Notes: generated from the letters alone by a model not told the origin. DNA of 55,856 nucleotides from Clostridia bacterium (GCA_017463865.1 JAFTOI010000036.1:1-55856), one strand, 5' to 3'; positions 16,187 to 25,219 are shown, counted from the first letter of the stretch. Made by a program: numbers and translations.

Positions 16187-18037
16187 ATGTGTGGTTTTGT
16201 CGGCTTCAGCGGCGTTCGCGACCGCAGACAGCAGATCATTGAACATATGATGGCGCGGATCGTCCACCGCGGCCCGGACATGGGTGACTCTTTTCTGGAC
16301 GACGACATGGCACTGGGCTTCCGGCGGCTGAGCATCATCGACCTATCCCCCGCCGGCTGCCAGCCGATGCAGAACGAAGACGGCTCGGTGGTCATCGTCT
16401 TCAACGGCGAGATCTACAATTTCATGGAGCTGCGCGGGGAGCTGGTCGCGGCGGGACACACCTTCCGCACGAACACCGACACAGAGGTGCTCGTCCACGG
16501 CTACGAGCAGTTCGGCGGCGACGCGCTGGTGCGCCGCCTGCGCGGGATGTTCGCCTTTGTGATCTGGGATCGCCGGGCGAAGCGTCTCTTCGGCGCCCGC
16601 GACCATTTCGGCATCAAGCCCTTTTATTACGGCAAGCTGCCGGGAGGCAATCTGATCTTCGGCTCGGAGATCAAGAGCTTTCTCGAGCATCCCGATTTCG
16701 TCCCCTCCGTCAACCGCGACGCCCTGCGGCCCTATTTGACCTTCCAGTATTCGTCGGGCACCGACACCTTCTTTGAAGGCGTGTACAAGCTGCCACCCGC
16801 GCACAGCTTTGTGTGGGAGCCGGGCGGCGAGATGCGCATCGAGCGGTACTGGGACATCGACTTCGCGGCAAAGAAAGGCACGCTCGACGAGTACGTCGAG
16901 CAGCTGGACAAGTGCATCCACGAGTCGGTGGCGGCACACCGCATCAGCGACGTGCCGGTCGGTTCCTTCCTCTCGGGCGGTGTCGATTCGAGCTACATCA
17001 CGGCGACGCTAATGCCCGATGACACATTCTCGGTCGGCTTCGCCGTCGACCGCTTCAACGAGACCGACGAGGCGGCAGAGCTGTCGAAGCGCCTTGGGGT
17101 GAAGAATTTCAAGAAAATGCTGACCGCCGAGGAGTGCTTTGCCGCCTTCCCGACCATCCAATATCACATGGACGAGCCGCAGTCGAATCCGTCGTCGGTG
17201 CCGCTCTACTTCCTCGCCCAGCTGGCGCGGGAGCATGTCACCGTGGTGCTGTCGGGCGAGGGCGCGGACGAGATTTTCGCCGGCTACGAGTGGTACGACG
17301 AGACGCCCATGATGCGCAAATACAAGAAGCTGCCCAGGTTCATCCGCCGTGCGGCCGGCTCTGTGGCAAAGCGGCTGCCCTACTTCCGTGGGCATGATTT
17401 CCTCATCAAGGCGACCGGCCGCCCCGAGGACTGGTTCATCGGGCAGGCGCTGGTCTTCCCTGAGAAGGAGGCGCTGGCTGTTCTGCGCGATGACTGCCGG
17501 GGCGGCAGGACGCCGGGTGAGGTCTGCGCGCCGATCTATGCGAAGGTCAAGGGCAAGGATGAGGTGACCAAGAAGCAGTACCTCGACCTCTGTCTGTGGC
17601 TGCCGGGCGACATTCTGCTCAAGGCCGACAAGATGAGCATGGCGCACTCGCTCGAGCTGCGCGTGCCCTTCCTCGACCGCGAGGTAATGGCGCTGGCGCA
17701 GACGATTCCGACCAAGTACCGCATCAACCCGAGCGGCACGAAGTACGTCCTGCGCAAGGCAGCCAACCGGACACTGCCCGACGAATGGGCGACCCGCCCG
17801 AAGAAGGGATTCCCGGTGCCGATCCGCTTCTGGCTGCGCGAGGAGCGCTGGTACAAGTTAGTGCGCGAGGCCTTCACCGCCGATTACGCGGGCGAATTCT
17901 TCAACGTGGATGCGCTCTGTGCCCTGCTCGACGATCATTACGCGGGCAAGGCGAACAACGGCCGCAAGATCTGGACGGTCTACACCTTCCTCGTGTGGTA
18001 CAAGTGCTTTTTCGTGGATTTCAAGCGAATGGGGTAA
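16187..18037 (+). CDS. asnB: Glutamine-dependent asparagine synthase (AsnB/AsnH-like)
   Basis: A 616-residue class II amidotransferase. Cys2 of MCGFVGFSG is the glutaminase nucleophile; residues 1-200 form the Ntn domain (IVHRGPDMG, RLSIIDLSP and NGEIYNF are its usual motifs). The synthetase domain carries the PP-loop SFLSGGVDSSYI and GEGADEIFAGYEW. It normally makes asparagine from aspartate, glutamine and ATP. In lactococci a homologue, AsnH, instead amidates D-Asp in peptidoglycan. The next genes here encode a D-Asp ligase-like enzyme and a racemase, so that role is possible. Start fixed by the required Met-Cys; GGAG lies 11 bases upstream. Confidence 0.9.
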   Translation: MCGFVGFSGVRDRRQQIIEHMMARIVHRGPDMGDSFLDDDMALGFRRLSIIDLSPAGCQPMQNEDGSVVIVFNGEIYNFMELRGELVAAGHTFRTNTDTEVLVHGYEQFGGDALVRRLRGMFAFVIWDRRAKRLFGARDHFGIKPFYYGKLPGGNLIFGSEIKSFLEHPDFVPSVNRDALRPYLTFQYSSGTDTFFEGVYKLPPAHSFVWEPGGEMRIERYWDIDFAAKKGTLDEYVEQLDKCIHESVAAHRISDVPVGSFLSGGVDSSYITATLMPDDTFSVGFAVDRFNETDEAAELSKRLGVKNFKKMLTAEECFAAFPTIQYHMDEPQSNPSSVPLYFLAQLAREHVTVVLSGEGADEIFAGYEWYDETPMMRKYKKLPRFIRRAAGSVAKRLPYFRGHDFLIKATGRPEDWFIGQALVFPEKEALAVLRDDCRGGRTPGEVCAPIYAKVKGKDEVTKKQYLDLCLWLPGDILLKADKMSMAHSLELRVPFLDREVMALAQTIPTKYRINPSGTKYVLRKAANRTLPDEWATRPKKGFPVPIRFWLREERWYKLVREAFTADYAGEFFNVDALCALLDDHYAGKANNGRKIWTVYTFLVWYKCFFVDFKRMG

Positions 18038-18041
18038 GACC

Positions 18042-18098
18042 TTGGGGCGCCGCCCCAAACCCCGCTTAAGGGACTTTTTCGAGAAAAAGTCCCTTAAG
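18042..18098 (+). repeat. Double-hairpin intergenic element
   Basis: A GC hairpin (TTGGGGC 18042-18048 with GCCCCAA 18052-18058) is followed by a perfect 15-bp stem (18065-18079 with 18084-18098) closed by CGAG. No T-run follows, so it is not a classical terminator. Similar elements are, from memory, frequent between genes in Ruminococcaceae. It sits between asnB and the ATP-grasp ligase. Confidence 0.7.
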
Positions 18099-18171
18099 AA
18101 TCTTCAAAAAGCTTTCCAACTTGTGTCTGGATTTTGGTTTGTGTAAATATGATAGAGAAAAGGACATAGAT

Positions 18172-19395
18172 ATGAAGGACATCAATCTCATTCCCGTCCT
18201 GCTCGGGGCGGATCTCAACTGTTATTCGCTGGCCCGCGCCTTTTACGAGGCGGCCGGTGTCAAGGCGCAGGCTTTCGGGCGCTATCCGCTGGGGCAGACG
18301 CAATATTCGCGTTTCCTCAACTTCACGGCGGTGCCGAATCTGGATAATCCCGACATTATGGTGCAGGTGCTGATCGAGTTCGCGCAGAAGCATCCCGACG
18401 AGCCGCTGGTCGCGATGGGCTGCACCGACGATTATGCGTCACTGCTCATCTCTTGCAAGGCCCAGCTCGAGCCTTACTACATCATCCCCTATATCGACGC
18501 GCCCCTGCGCGACCGGCTGGTCAGCAAGGCTGATTTCTACGCGCTCTGCGATGAGTATGACATTCCCTACCCCAAGACGAAGGTATTCACCGCCGATTTC
18601 TCGCCGGCGTGGCTCCAGCCCGAGGCGCTGGGCTTTGGCTATCCGCTGATCGTCAAGCCGTCGTCGAGTATTGAGTATTGGAAGCATCCCTTTGACGGCA
18701 TGCAGAAGGTTTATGTGGCCGAGTCGCCCGAGCGCGCCGAAGCCATCATCCGCGAGATCTACGCCTCGGGCTACACCGAGCGGATGATCGTACAGGACAT
18801 GATCCCGGGTGAGGACTCCTACATGCATGTGCTGACCGCCTATGCAGATAAGGACAGCAAGGTAAAGATGACCTGTCTCGGCCATGTCATGCTCGAGGAG
18901 CACACCCCGAAAGGACGCGGCAACCACGCCGCCATCATGATCGAGCAGAACAAGGCGCTGACCGACCGCGTCCGCGCCCTGCTGGAGGATCTGGGCTACC
19001 GCGGCTTTGCGAATTTTGACATCAAGTACGACGAGCGCGACGGCTCGCTGCGCTTCTTCGAGATCAATCTGCGCCAGGGGCGCAGCAACCACTACATCAC
19101 CGCGTCGGGGATGAACATCGCGGAGCTGGTTATCCGCGACTACTTCACCGACGAGCCGCTGAAGAATATTGACTGCGCGAACGAGCATCTCTGGCACTGC
19201 GTGCCGTGGGGTGTAGTCAAGCGCTATGTCAAGGACGATGCTGTCCGTGCGAAGGCGGCGGCTCTGCGCCGCGCCGGCAAGTCGACCTCGGCGCTCTGGT
19301 GCGCGGCCGATCTGCGGGGCAATCCAAAGCGCTTCGCGTGGGTGGTGCGCCATCTGCTCGGCCACTACGCGAAGTACAAAAAATACTGCAAATAA
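18172..19395 (+). CDS. ATP-grasp ligase, probable D-aspartate ligase for the peptidoglycan cross-bridge
   Basis: A 407-residue ATP-grasp enzyme. The N-terminus (IPVLLGADLNCYSLARAFYE) closely recalls Aslfm, the Enterococcus faecium D-aspartate ligase, which joins the beta-carboxyl of D-Asp to the epsilon-amine of the stem-peptide lysine. The ATP-grasp core includes PLIVKPSSSIEYW and the Mg-binding FEINLRQGRSNHY near residues 300-312. The next gene is an aspartate/glutamate racemase four bases away, then murE, and asnB lies upstream, as expected for a D-Asp/D-iso-Asn bridge pathway. Start follows AAAAGGACATAGAT. Another amino-acid ligase activity cannot be excluded. Confidence 0.75.
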   Translation: MKDINLIPVLLGADLNCYSLARAFYEAAGVKAQAFGRYPLGQTQYSRFLNFTAVPNLDNPDIMVQVLIEFAQKHPDEPLVAMGCTDDYASLLISCKAQLEPYYIIPYIDAPLRDRLVSKADFYALCDEYDIPYPKTKVFTADFSPAWLQPEALGFGYPLIVKPSSSIEYWKHPFDGMQKVYVAESPERAEAIIREIYASGYTERMIVQDMIPGEDSYMHVLTAYADKDSKVKMTCLGHVMLEEHTPKGRGNHAAIMIEQNKALTDRVRALLEDLGYRGFANFDIKYDERDGSLRFFEINLRQGRSNHYITASGMNIAELVIRDYFTDEPLKNIDCANEHLWHCVPWGVVKRYVKDDAVRAKAAALRRAGKSTSALWCAADLRGNPKRFAWVVRHLLGHYAKYKKYCK

Positions 19396-19399
19396 GGAG

Positions 19400-20143
19400 G
19401 TGGCGGCTACGGCTGCGACCAAGAAATTAGGGATCCTCGGGGGCCTGGGGCCGATGTCATCGGTCTATTTCTACGAAATGCTGACCCGACACACCGACGC
19501 CCGCTGCGACCAGGATCACATCGACCTTGTGCTCTCGAGCGGCGCGACAACACCCGACCGCACCGCCTTCATCCTCGGGCAGTCGCCCGACTCTCCCCTG
19601 CCCCGCATGGTGGCCGACGCCGAGTCGCTGATCGCCGCCGGGGCTGAGCTGATCGCCATCCCCTGCAACACGGCGCACTACTTCTATGACGCACTGGCCG
19701 AGTCGATCACCGTGCCGGTGATCAACATCCTCTACGAGACGGTCACGACGCTGGCCGACCTCGGGGTGCGCAAGATCGGCGTCCTGGCGACGGCCGGTAC
19801 CGTCGCGTCGGGGGCATACCAGCACATGTGTCGGCGGGTCGGCCTCGACTGCGCTGTGCCCGACATTGACGGGCAGGCGGCGATCCAGCGCATCATCTAT
19901 GACGACATCAAGCAGGGCAAACGCCCCGACATGGCGGCCTTCGCCGACGTGGCGGCCCGTCTGCTCGACGCCGGCTGTGAGCGGCTGGTGCTGGGCTGCA
20001 CCGAGCTGTCGCTGCTGAAGCGCGACGAGGGCCTTTCCGCTCCCTACTTCGACTCGCTTGAGGCGCTGGCCTACCGCTCGATCCTCGCCTGCGGCAAGCG
20101 GCCGGTGGGCTTCGATGACGACTTTCCGGAGGTGAACGCATGA
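19400..20143 (+). CDS. Aspartate/glutamate racemase family protein
   Basis: A PLP-independent racemase of about 247 residues. Both catalytic cysteines are present, in AIPCNTAHYFYDAL and LVLGCTELSLL, and the GILGGLGPMSS start is typical of aspartate racemase. It would supply D-Asp to the ligase encoded just upstream. The start is odd. The GTG at 19400 lies inside the ribosome binding site AAGGAGGTG with no spacer, while the codon at ideal spacing is ACG (19409-19411). The first in-frame ATG is too late because it would remove the conserved GGLGP motif. The stop overlaps the murE start by four bases. Confidence 0.82.
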   Translation: MAATAATKKLGILGGLGPMSSVYFYEMLTRHTDARCDQDHIDLVLSSGATTPDRTAFILGQSPDSPLPRMVADAESLIAAGAELIAIPCNTAHYFYDALAESITVPVINILYETVTTLADLGVRKIGVLATAGTVASGAYQHMCRRVGLDCAVPDIDGQAAIQRIIYDDIKQGKRPDMAAFADVAARLLDAGCERLVLGCTELSLLKRDEGLSAPYFDSLEALAYRSILACGKRPVGFDDDFPEVNA

Positions 20144-21642
20144 TTACCCTGTCCGACCTTCTCGCCCCCCTCTCGCCCGACTGGCTGGCCGAGCCCCTCT
20201 CGCTGACCGACGAGGTGCTGGCCCGCCCCATCGAGCTGCTGTCCACCGACACCCGCAAGCTGGTGGGGGATGATTCGCTCTTTGTCTGCATCAAGGGGGC
20301 CGTCTTCGACGGCCATGCCTACGCGCGCCGCGCCTATGATGCCGGCTGCCGCGTCTTTGTGGCCGAGGCTGTGCTCGATCTGCCCCCCGACGCCATTGTC
20401 ATCCGCGTCACCGACAGCCGCGTGGCGCTGGCCCGCATGTCGGCGGCTTTCTACCGCTATCCCGCCCGCGAGCTGACCGTCATCGGCATCACAGGCACCA
20501 AGGGCAAGACCACCACCGCCCTGCTCATCCGCCACATTCTCGAGCAAAACGGCATCTCTGCCGGCTACATCGGCTCGAACGGCGTCCAGTTTGCCGGGAA
20601 ATTCTATCCCACCGCCAACACCACGCCCGAGAGCTGTGACCTGCACGCCTATCTGCGCCAGATGGCCGACGCGGGGGTGAAGTATGTCGCCCTCGAGGTC
20701 TCGTCGCAGGCGCTCTACCTCAACCGCGTGCACGGACTCGATTTTCCCATCTCGATCTTCACCAACCTCTCCCCCGACCACATCGGCGGCGTCGAGCACC
20801 CCACCTTCGAGCACTACTGCGCCTGCAAACGCGCCCTCTTCGCCGACCACAGCACCGGATGTGTCATCGCCAATCTGGATGATCCCGCCACGCCCGGTAT
20901 GATTGCTGGCTGTGACCGCATTGTCGGCGTCTCAGTCGAGGGCGAAGCTGATCTCGCGGCACGGGACATCGCCCTTTTCCGCTGGGGCAGTCGGCTCGGG
21001 GTCGAGTTCGTCTGCCGTCATTGCGGCAAGGAAGCAGCCTTTGCCCTTCCCCTGCCCGGCGAATACAACGTCCACAACGCCCTCTGCGCGGCGGCAGTCG
21101 GCCTCGAAGCAGGCCTCACCCTGCCCCAGATCGCGGCGGCGATGGCAACTGTCGCCATCAAAGGCCGCTGCGAGGCCGTCGAGGTACTGTCCGACGTGAC
21201 CTTCCTCATCGACTACGCCCACAACGGCGTCAGCCTGCGGGCGGCGCTCGAGACACTACGCTGCTATGATCCCGCGCGGCTAATCTGCCTCTTCGGCTCG
21301 GTCGGCGGGCGCACGCAGCTGCGCCGCCCCGAGCTGGGCGCGGTCGCGAACGAGCTGTGCGACCTGGCGATCCTGACCTCGGATAACCCCGATTTCGAGG
21401 ATCCCGAGGCCGTCATCGCCGACATCGCGGCGGCCTTCACCCCCGACGGCTGCCCCTACCTGATCCAGCCCGACCGCGCCGAGGCCATCCGCCTCGCCGT
21501 CAGCCAGGCCAGCCCGGGCGACATCGTCCTGTTGGCCGGCAAGGGGCACGAGGATTATCAGCTGATCCGCGGCGAAAAGGTGCCGTTTGACGAGCGCGCA
21601 GTCCTCCACGAATGTGCAGCGCGCCTGCGTACACGGCTGTGA
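20140..21642 (+). CDS. murE: Mur ligase MurE, UDP-MurNAc-tripeptide synthetase with lysine-type motifs
   Basis: A 500-residue Mur ligase: N-terminal UDP-binding domain (STDTRKLVGDDSLFV), P-loop VIGITGTKGKTTTA, ALEVSSQAL, carbamylated-Lys region YCACKRALF, and C-terminal domain with KGRCEAVEV and FLIDYAHN. It adds the third amino acid to UDP-MurNAc-Ala-Glu. Diaminopimelate-adding enzymes carry DNPR at the specificity loop; here the loop reads DNPDFEDP. The segment DHIGGVEHPTFEHY also fits lysine-adding enzymes rather than the usual DHLDYHGTxxxY. The gene overlaps the racemase stop (ATGA) and ends the proposed cross-bridge operon. Whether it is the cell's only MurE is unknown. Confidence 0.88.
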   Translation: MITLSDLLAPLSPDWLAEPLSLTDEVLARPIELLSTDTRKLVGDDSLFVCIKGAVFDGHAYARRAYDAGCRVFVAEAVLDLPPDAIVIRVTDSRVALARMSAAFYRYPARELTVIGITGTKGKTTTALLIRHILEQNGISAGYIGSNGVQFAGKFYPTANTTPESCDLHAYLRQMADAGVKYVALEVSSQALYLNRVHGLDFPISIFTNLSPDHIGGVEHPTFEHYCACKRALFADHSTGCVIANLDDPATPGMIAGCDRIVGVSVEGEADLAARDIALFRWGSRLGVEFVCRHCGKEAAFALPLPGEYNVHNALCAAAVGLEAGLTLPQIAAAMATVAIKGRCEAVEVLSDVTFLIDYAHNGVSLRAALETLRCYDPARLICLFGSVGGRTQLRRPELGAVANELCDLAILTSDNPDFEDPEAVIADIAAAFTPDGCPYLIQPDRAEAIRLAVSQASPGDIVLLAGKGHEDYQLIRGEKVPFDERAVLHECAARLRTRL

Positions 21643-21704
21643 GGGGCCGATTTATCAATTATGGTATATTGTTTAACCGTTTAACGCCAAAATTGGAGAT
21701 TGTC

Positions 21705-21733
21705 TTGCAATTTTTGATGGAATCAGGCATAAT
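21705..21733 (+). promoter_or_regulatory. Promoter of the MazG-like gene
   Basis: TTGCAA (21705-21710) and CATAAT (21728-21733), 17 bases apart, within an AT-rich stretch. Confidence 0.65.
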
Positions 21734-21789
21734 AAAGGGCAAAGAAATAACATGCCAACCAATACAGAAAGCCTACAGAGGTGTTAATC

Positions 21790-22107
21790 ATGGAAGGAAA
21801 AACGACAGTTAAATATTTGCAGAGTTATATCAAGCAAAAAGATTATCATCCCGATTTACTTAAAGATTATTTTCTAAAATTAGCTGAAGAAGTCGGCGAG
21901 CTTTCCCGCGCAATGCGCAAAGGACTTAAAGCACCGAATCCCAACGAGATCAAAGAAACAATTGATGAAGAATTATGGGATGTGATTTACTACACACTGG
22001 CGATTGCCAATCTATTTGATATTGATCTGGAGCAAGTGATTAAGGCAAAAGAAGAGATGAATCAAACCAGATATCCGTCATCTGTTGTATTTGAGGAAAA
22101 CCGATAA
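21790..22107 (+). CDS. MazG-like nucleotide pyrophosphohydrolase
   Basis: A 105-residue all-helical protein with the MazG/dUTPase-like metal motif: KLAEEVGELSRAM supplies ExxxE and DEELWDVIYYTL supplies ExxD. Such enzymes hydrolyse (d)NTPs to monophosphates and pyrophosphate, cleaning up damaged or non-canonical nucleotides. The start follows AGAGGTGTTAATC. The gene and its 150-base upstream region are markedly AT-rich between two GC-rich genes, so it may have been acquired. fucI starts 25 bases downstream and could be read through. Confidence 0.8.
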   Translation: MEGKTTVKYLQSYIKQKDYHPDLLKDYFLKLAEEVGELSRAMRKGLKAPNPNEIKETIDEELWDVIYYTLAIANLFDIDLEQVIKAKEEMNQTRYPSSVVFEENR

Positions 22108-22132
22108 ATAACAAAACACAGGAGGCATCCCC

Positions 22133-23938
22133 ATGGCAAAAAGCAGACTGATCGGCGACTATCCCGTCATCGGCATCCGTCCGACCATCGACGGTCGGCG
22201 CGGCGCGCTGAAGGTGCGCGAGTCGCTGGAAGACCAAACCATGAACATGGCCCGCGCGGCCGCCAAGCTGTTCACCGAAAATCTTCGCTACTCCAACGGC
22301 GAGCCGGTCAAGGTAGTCATCGCCGATACGACTATCGGCCGCGTGGCCGAAAGCGCGGCCTGCGCCGACAAATTCAAGAAGGCCGGCGTTGACATCACGC
22401 TGACCGTCACCCCCTGCTGGTGCTACGGCTCCGAGACGATGGACATGGATCCGAACACCATCAAGGCCGTCTGGGGCTTCAACGGCACCGAGCGTCCCGG
22501 CGCGGTCTACCTCGCGTCGGTGCTGGCCTCCCACGCACAGAAGGGCCTGCCGGCCTTCGGCATCTACGGCCATGACGTGCAGGACATGGACGACACCTCC
22601 ATTCCGGCTGACGTCGAGGAAAAGCTGCTCCGCTTCGGCCGCGCGGCTGTCGCCGCGGCCACCATGCGCGGCAAGTCCTATCTGCAGATCGGCTCGATCT
22701 GCATGGGCATCGGCGGCTCGATCATCGACTCGAAGTTCCTTGAGGAGTATTTCGGCATGCGCGTCGAGTCGGTCGACGAGGTTGAGATCATCCGCCGCAT
22801 GACCGAGGGCATCTACGACGAGGCCGAGTACCAACGCGCGCTGGCCTGGACGAAGGCCAAATGCCGCGAGGGCTTCGACAAGAACCCGGCTGAGCTGCAG
22901 AAATCCCGCGCGGTCAAGGACGAGCAGTGGGAGTTCGTGGTCAAGATGATGGTCATCATCAAGGATCTGATGAACGGCAACCCCAACCTGCCCGAGGCCC
23001 GTGAGGAGGAGATGGTCGGCCACAACGCCATCGCCGCCGGCTTCCAGGGTCAGCGTCAGTGGACCGACTTCTACCCCAACGCCGACTTTGCCGAGGCGCT
23101 GCTCAACACCTCCTTCGACTGGTCGGGCGTGCGTGAACCGTACATCCTCGCCACCGAGAACGACGTCCTCAACGGCATGGGCATGCTCTTCATGAAGCTG
23201 CTCACCAACCGTGCCCAGATCTTCGCCGATGTCCGCACCTACTGGAGCCCCGAGGCTGTCAAGCGCGCCACCGGCGGCTACGAAATCGAGGGCAAGGCCG
23301 CCGAGGCCGGCGGCTTCATCCACCTCATCAACTCGGGCGCGGCCTGCCTTGACGCCTGCGGCGCGGTCACAGATGCGGACGGCAACGCCGTGATGAAGCA
23401 ATGGTTCGAGATGACCGATGCTGACTGCGACAAGATCCTCGCCAAGACCGAATGGGCACCGGCCGACCTCGGCTATTTCCGTGGCGGCGGCTACTCCTCC
23501 CGCTTCGTGACCGAGGCAGAGATGCCGGTCACCATGATCCGCCTCAACCTCGTCGACGGTCTCGGCCCGATGCTGCAGATTGCCGAGGGCTGGACGGTCA
23601 AGCTGCCCGCAGCCGTCACTGACACCCTCTGGAAGCGCACAGACTACACCTGGCCCTGCACCTGGTTTGCCCCTCGCACGACCGGCCAGGGCGCCTTCAA
23701 GACGGCCTACGACGTCATGAACAACTGGGGTGCCAACCACGGCGCGATCAGCTACGGCCACATCGGCGCCGATCTGATCACCCTCTGCTCGATGCTCCGC
23801 ATTCCGGTCGCGATGCACAACGTGCCGGAGGAAAAGATCTTCCGCCCGGCCGTCTGGAACGCCTTCGGCATGGACAAGGAGGGCGCCGACTATCGTGCCT
23901 GCGCCACCTACGGCCCGCAGTTCAAGAAAACGAGATAA
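22133..23938 (+). CDS. fucI: L-fucose isomerase
   Basis: FucI (EC 5.3.1.25) converts L-fucose to L-fuculose in the cytoplasm, and often D-arabinose to D-ribulose. The 601 residues align end to end with the E. coli enzyme: [70 protein letters not shown], and metal-site regions [10 protein letters not shown] and TENDVLNGM. No fucose kinase, aldolase or transporter is nearby, so the rest of the pathway must be elsewhere. Start follows CAGGAGGCATCCCC. Fucose use fits a gut habitat with host or plant glycans. Confidence 0.96.
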   Translation: MAKSRLIGDYPVIGIRPTIDGRRGALKVRESLEDQTMNMARAAAKLFTENLRYSNGEPVKVVIADTTIGRVAESAACADKFKKAGVDITLTVTPCWCYGSETMDMDPNTIKAVWGFNGTERPGAVYLASVLASHAQKGLPAFGIYGHDVQDMDDTSIPADVEEKLLRFGRAAVAAATMRGKSYLQIGSICMGIGGSIIDSKFLEEYFGMRVESVDEVEIIRRMTEGIYDEAEYQRALAWTKAKCREGFDKNPAELQKSRAVKDEQWEFVVKMMVIIKDLMNGNPNLPEAREEEMVGHNAIAAGFQGQRQWTDFYPNADFAEALLNTSFDWSGVREPYILATENDVLNGMGMLFMKLLTNRAQIFADVRTYWSPEAVKRATGGYEIEGKAAEAGGFIHLINSGAACLDACGAVTDADGNAVMKQWFEMTDADCDKILAKTEWAPADLGYFRGGGYSSRFVTEAEMPVTMIRLNLVDGLGPMLQIAEGWTVKLPAAVTDTLWKRTDYTWPCTWFAPRTTGQGAFKTAYDVMNNWGANHGAISYGHIGADLITLCSMLRIPVAMHNVPEEKIFRPAVWNAFGMDKEGADYRACATYGPQFKKTR

Positions 23939-23951
23939 CGACAGCGAAAAA

Positions 23952-23986
23952 CTCCGCTCGGGAGACATCCCGAGCGGAGCTTTTGT
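23952..23986. terminator. Bidirectional terminator between fucI and the HTH gene
   Basis: A 12-bp stem (23952-23963 with 23968-23979), loop GACA, then CTTTTGTT. Confidence 0.85.
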
Positions 23987-25146
23987 TATTCGCCTCTCTC
24001 AAAGGCGCTGGCTTCTGCAACAATCGCATTGAAGCGGTCCGTTTCCCGGATCGGGTCAAAGCGATCCCATTCAAGCGAGGAAGTGATCGCGCCCTCCCGC
24101 GGGAAAGGCACATCATACCGCATTTCAACACCGCAGAAATACGGCAGCCCGCTTTCGGTGACCACGTTCCAGTTCTGCGCAGACCGCTGAAGCTGTCTGA
24201 GCCATTTTTCCAGCCAGTCCATCGCCTCATCCGGTCGCCCGAGATCCATGCAAGTCGCCGCAAGCCAGCCATAACTTGGCTTAGTGTCAATCGGGGTCTC
24301 ATCCTCACGATCGCCGACTACGATCTTGTACAGGTCGGGATAAAGACGGTAGCAGGCATAAGCCTCCTCATATTTCTTCTGCTTCCGATAAAGATAGCCG
24401 AGCAGACTCAACTCGTGGTTAAGATAGGACAGCGCTTTGCTGATATTTCTGCCGTACTGGTCGATCGCTTCCTCTCTTCGCCCCATGTCCTCGAGCACGA
24501 TCGCAAGAAGACTGCCGCGTTCGTAGTTTGTGTAGAATGCGGGCAGCTTCTTCGCGTGCTCTTCCGCCTTGGCGTAATCGCCCATGATCCGATACACGCT
24601 GACCAGACAGCGATTGGCGTCGTTCAGATATTGGCTGTCGGTGCAGTGTCTGAGAATGACATTCGCCTGACGGATACACTCGTTCTGCCACATGTTCTGC
24701 TCAGCTTCTCTGTCCCCGATCTCATCGGCAGAGCGTTCGTCCCTGTAGGTCCACAGCAGAAACACAATGCTCCAGATGGAGTGAACGAGCAGCCTGCAGT
24801 CGTTCGGGTAGGTCTTCAGCATCTCCTGCGCCGCCTGACAGCAATCCAGCCAATGGGCATATTCGCTGACACCGCTCGGTTTACTGCTTCGTTTCCGCTC
24901 CATTTCACGGATGAATTGTTCGACTTCCTCATCCCCATTGATGCCGTTTGTCCCGAACAGAATATCCACCGACACGCCGAACACATTTGCCAGCGGCACG
25001 ATCTGGGAAATGTCAGGAAGTCCCGTTTCGTTCTCCCAACGGCTGACTGCCTGCGCTGTAATATTCAGCTGTTCCGCAAGTTCTTCCTGGGTAAGATTCC
25101 GTTCCTTTCGCAGCTTTCGGATGATCTGTCCAATCGCCATTGCCAT
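23986..25146 (-). CDS. XRE-family regulator with helical-repeat sensor domain (paralogue 1)
   Basis: A 386-residue regulator. Residues about 5-65 are an HTH_3 domain ([20 protein letters not shown], then ITAQAVSRWENETGLPDISQI). The remaining 320 residues look like TPR-like helical repeats (YRIMGDYAKAEEHAKKL, LEDMGRREEAIDQYGRNI, YRKQKKYEEAYACYRLY). This layout recalls peptide-sensing RRNPP regulators, but no partner pre-peptide gene is visible nearby. The start ATG 25144-25146 follows AAAGGAG with nine bases between; a second Met lies two codons later. Two further proteins of the same layout are at 41482-42726 and 42832-43923. Confidence 0.8.
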   Translation of the reverse strand: MAMAIGQIIRKLRKERNLTQEELAEQLNITAQAVSRWENETGLPDISQIVPLANVFGVSVDILFGTNGINGDEEVEQFIREMERKRSSKPSGVSEYAHWLDCCQAAQEMLKTYPNDCRLLVHSIWSIVFLLWTYRDERSADEIGDREAEQNMWQNECIRQANVILRHCTDSQYLNDANRCLVSVYRIMGDYAKAEEHAKKLPAFYTNYERGSLLAIVLEDMGRREEAIDQYGRNISKALSYLNHELSLLGYLYRKQKKYEEAYACYRLYPDLYKIVVGDREDETPIDTKPSYGWLAATCMDLGRPDEAMDWLEKWLRQLQRSAQNWNVVTESGLPYFCGVEMRYDVPFPREGAITSSLEWDRFDPIRETDRFNAIVAEASAFERGE

Positions 25147-25190
25147 AAAATTACACTCCTTTGAACATGTATTCCGGTACCGTTGAGCAT

Positions 25191-25219
25191 AGTATACCAG
25201 AAGTTCTGCGAAATGTAAA
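25191..25219 (-). promoter_or_regulatory. Promoter of HTH paralogue 1
   Basis: Minus-strand TTTACA (25214-25219) and TATACT (25191-25196), 17 bases apart. Confidence 0.7.

Noticed and set aside
22040-23968. 642-codon frame opposite fucI
   Set aside because: fucI on the plus strand aligns end to end with a known enzyme; the antisense frame is a composition artefact.
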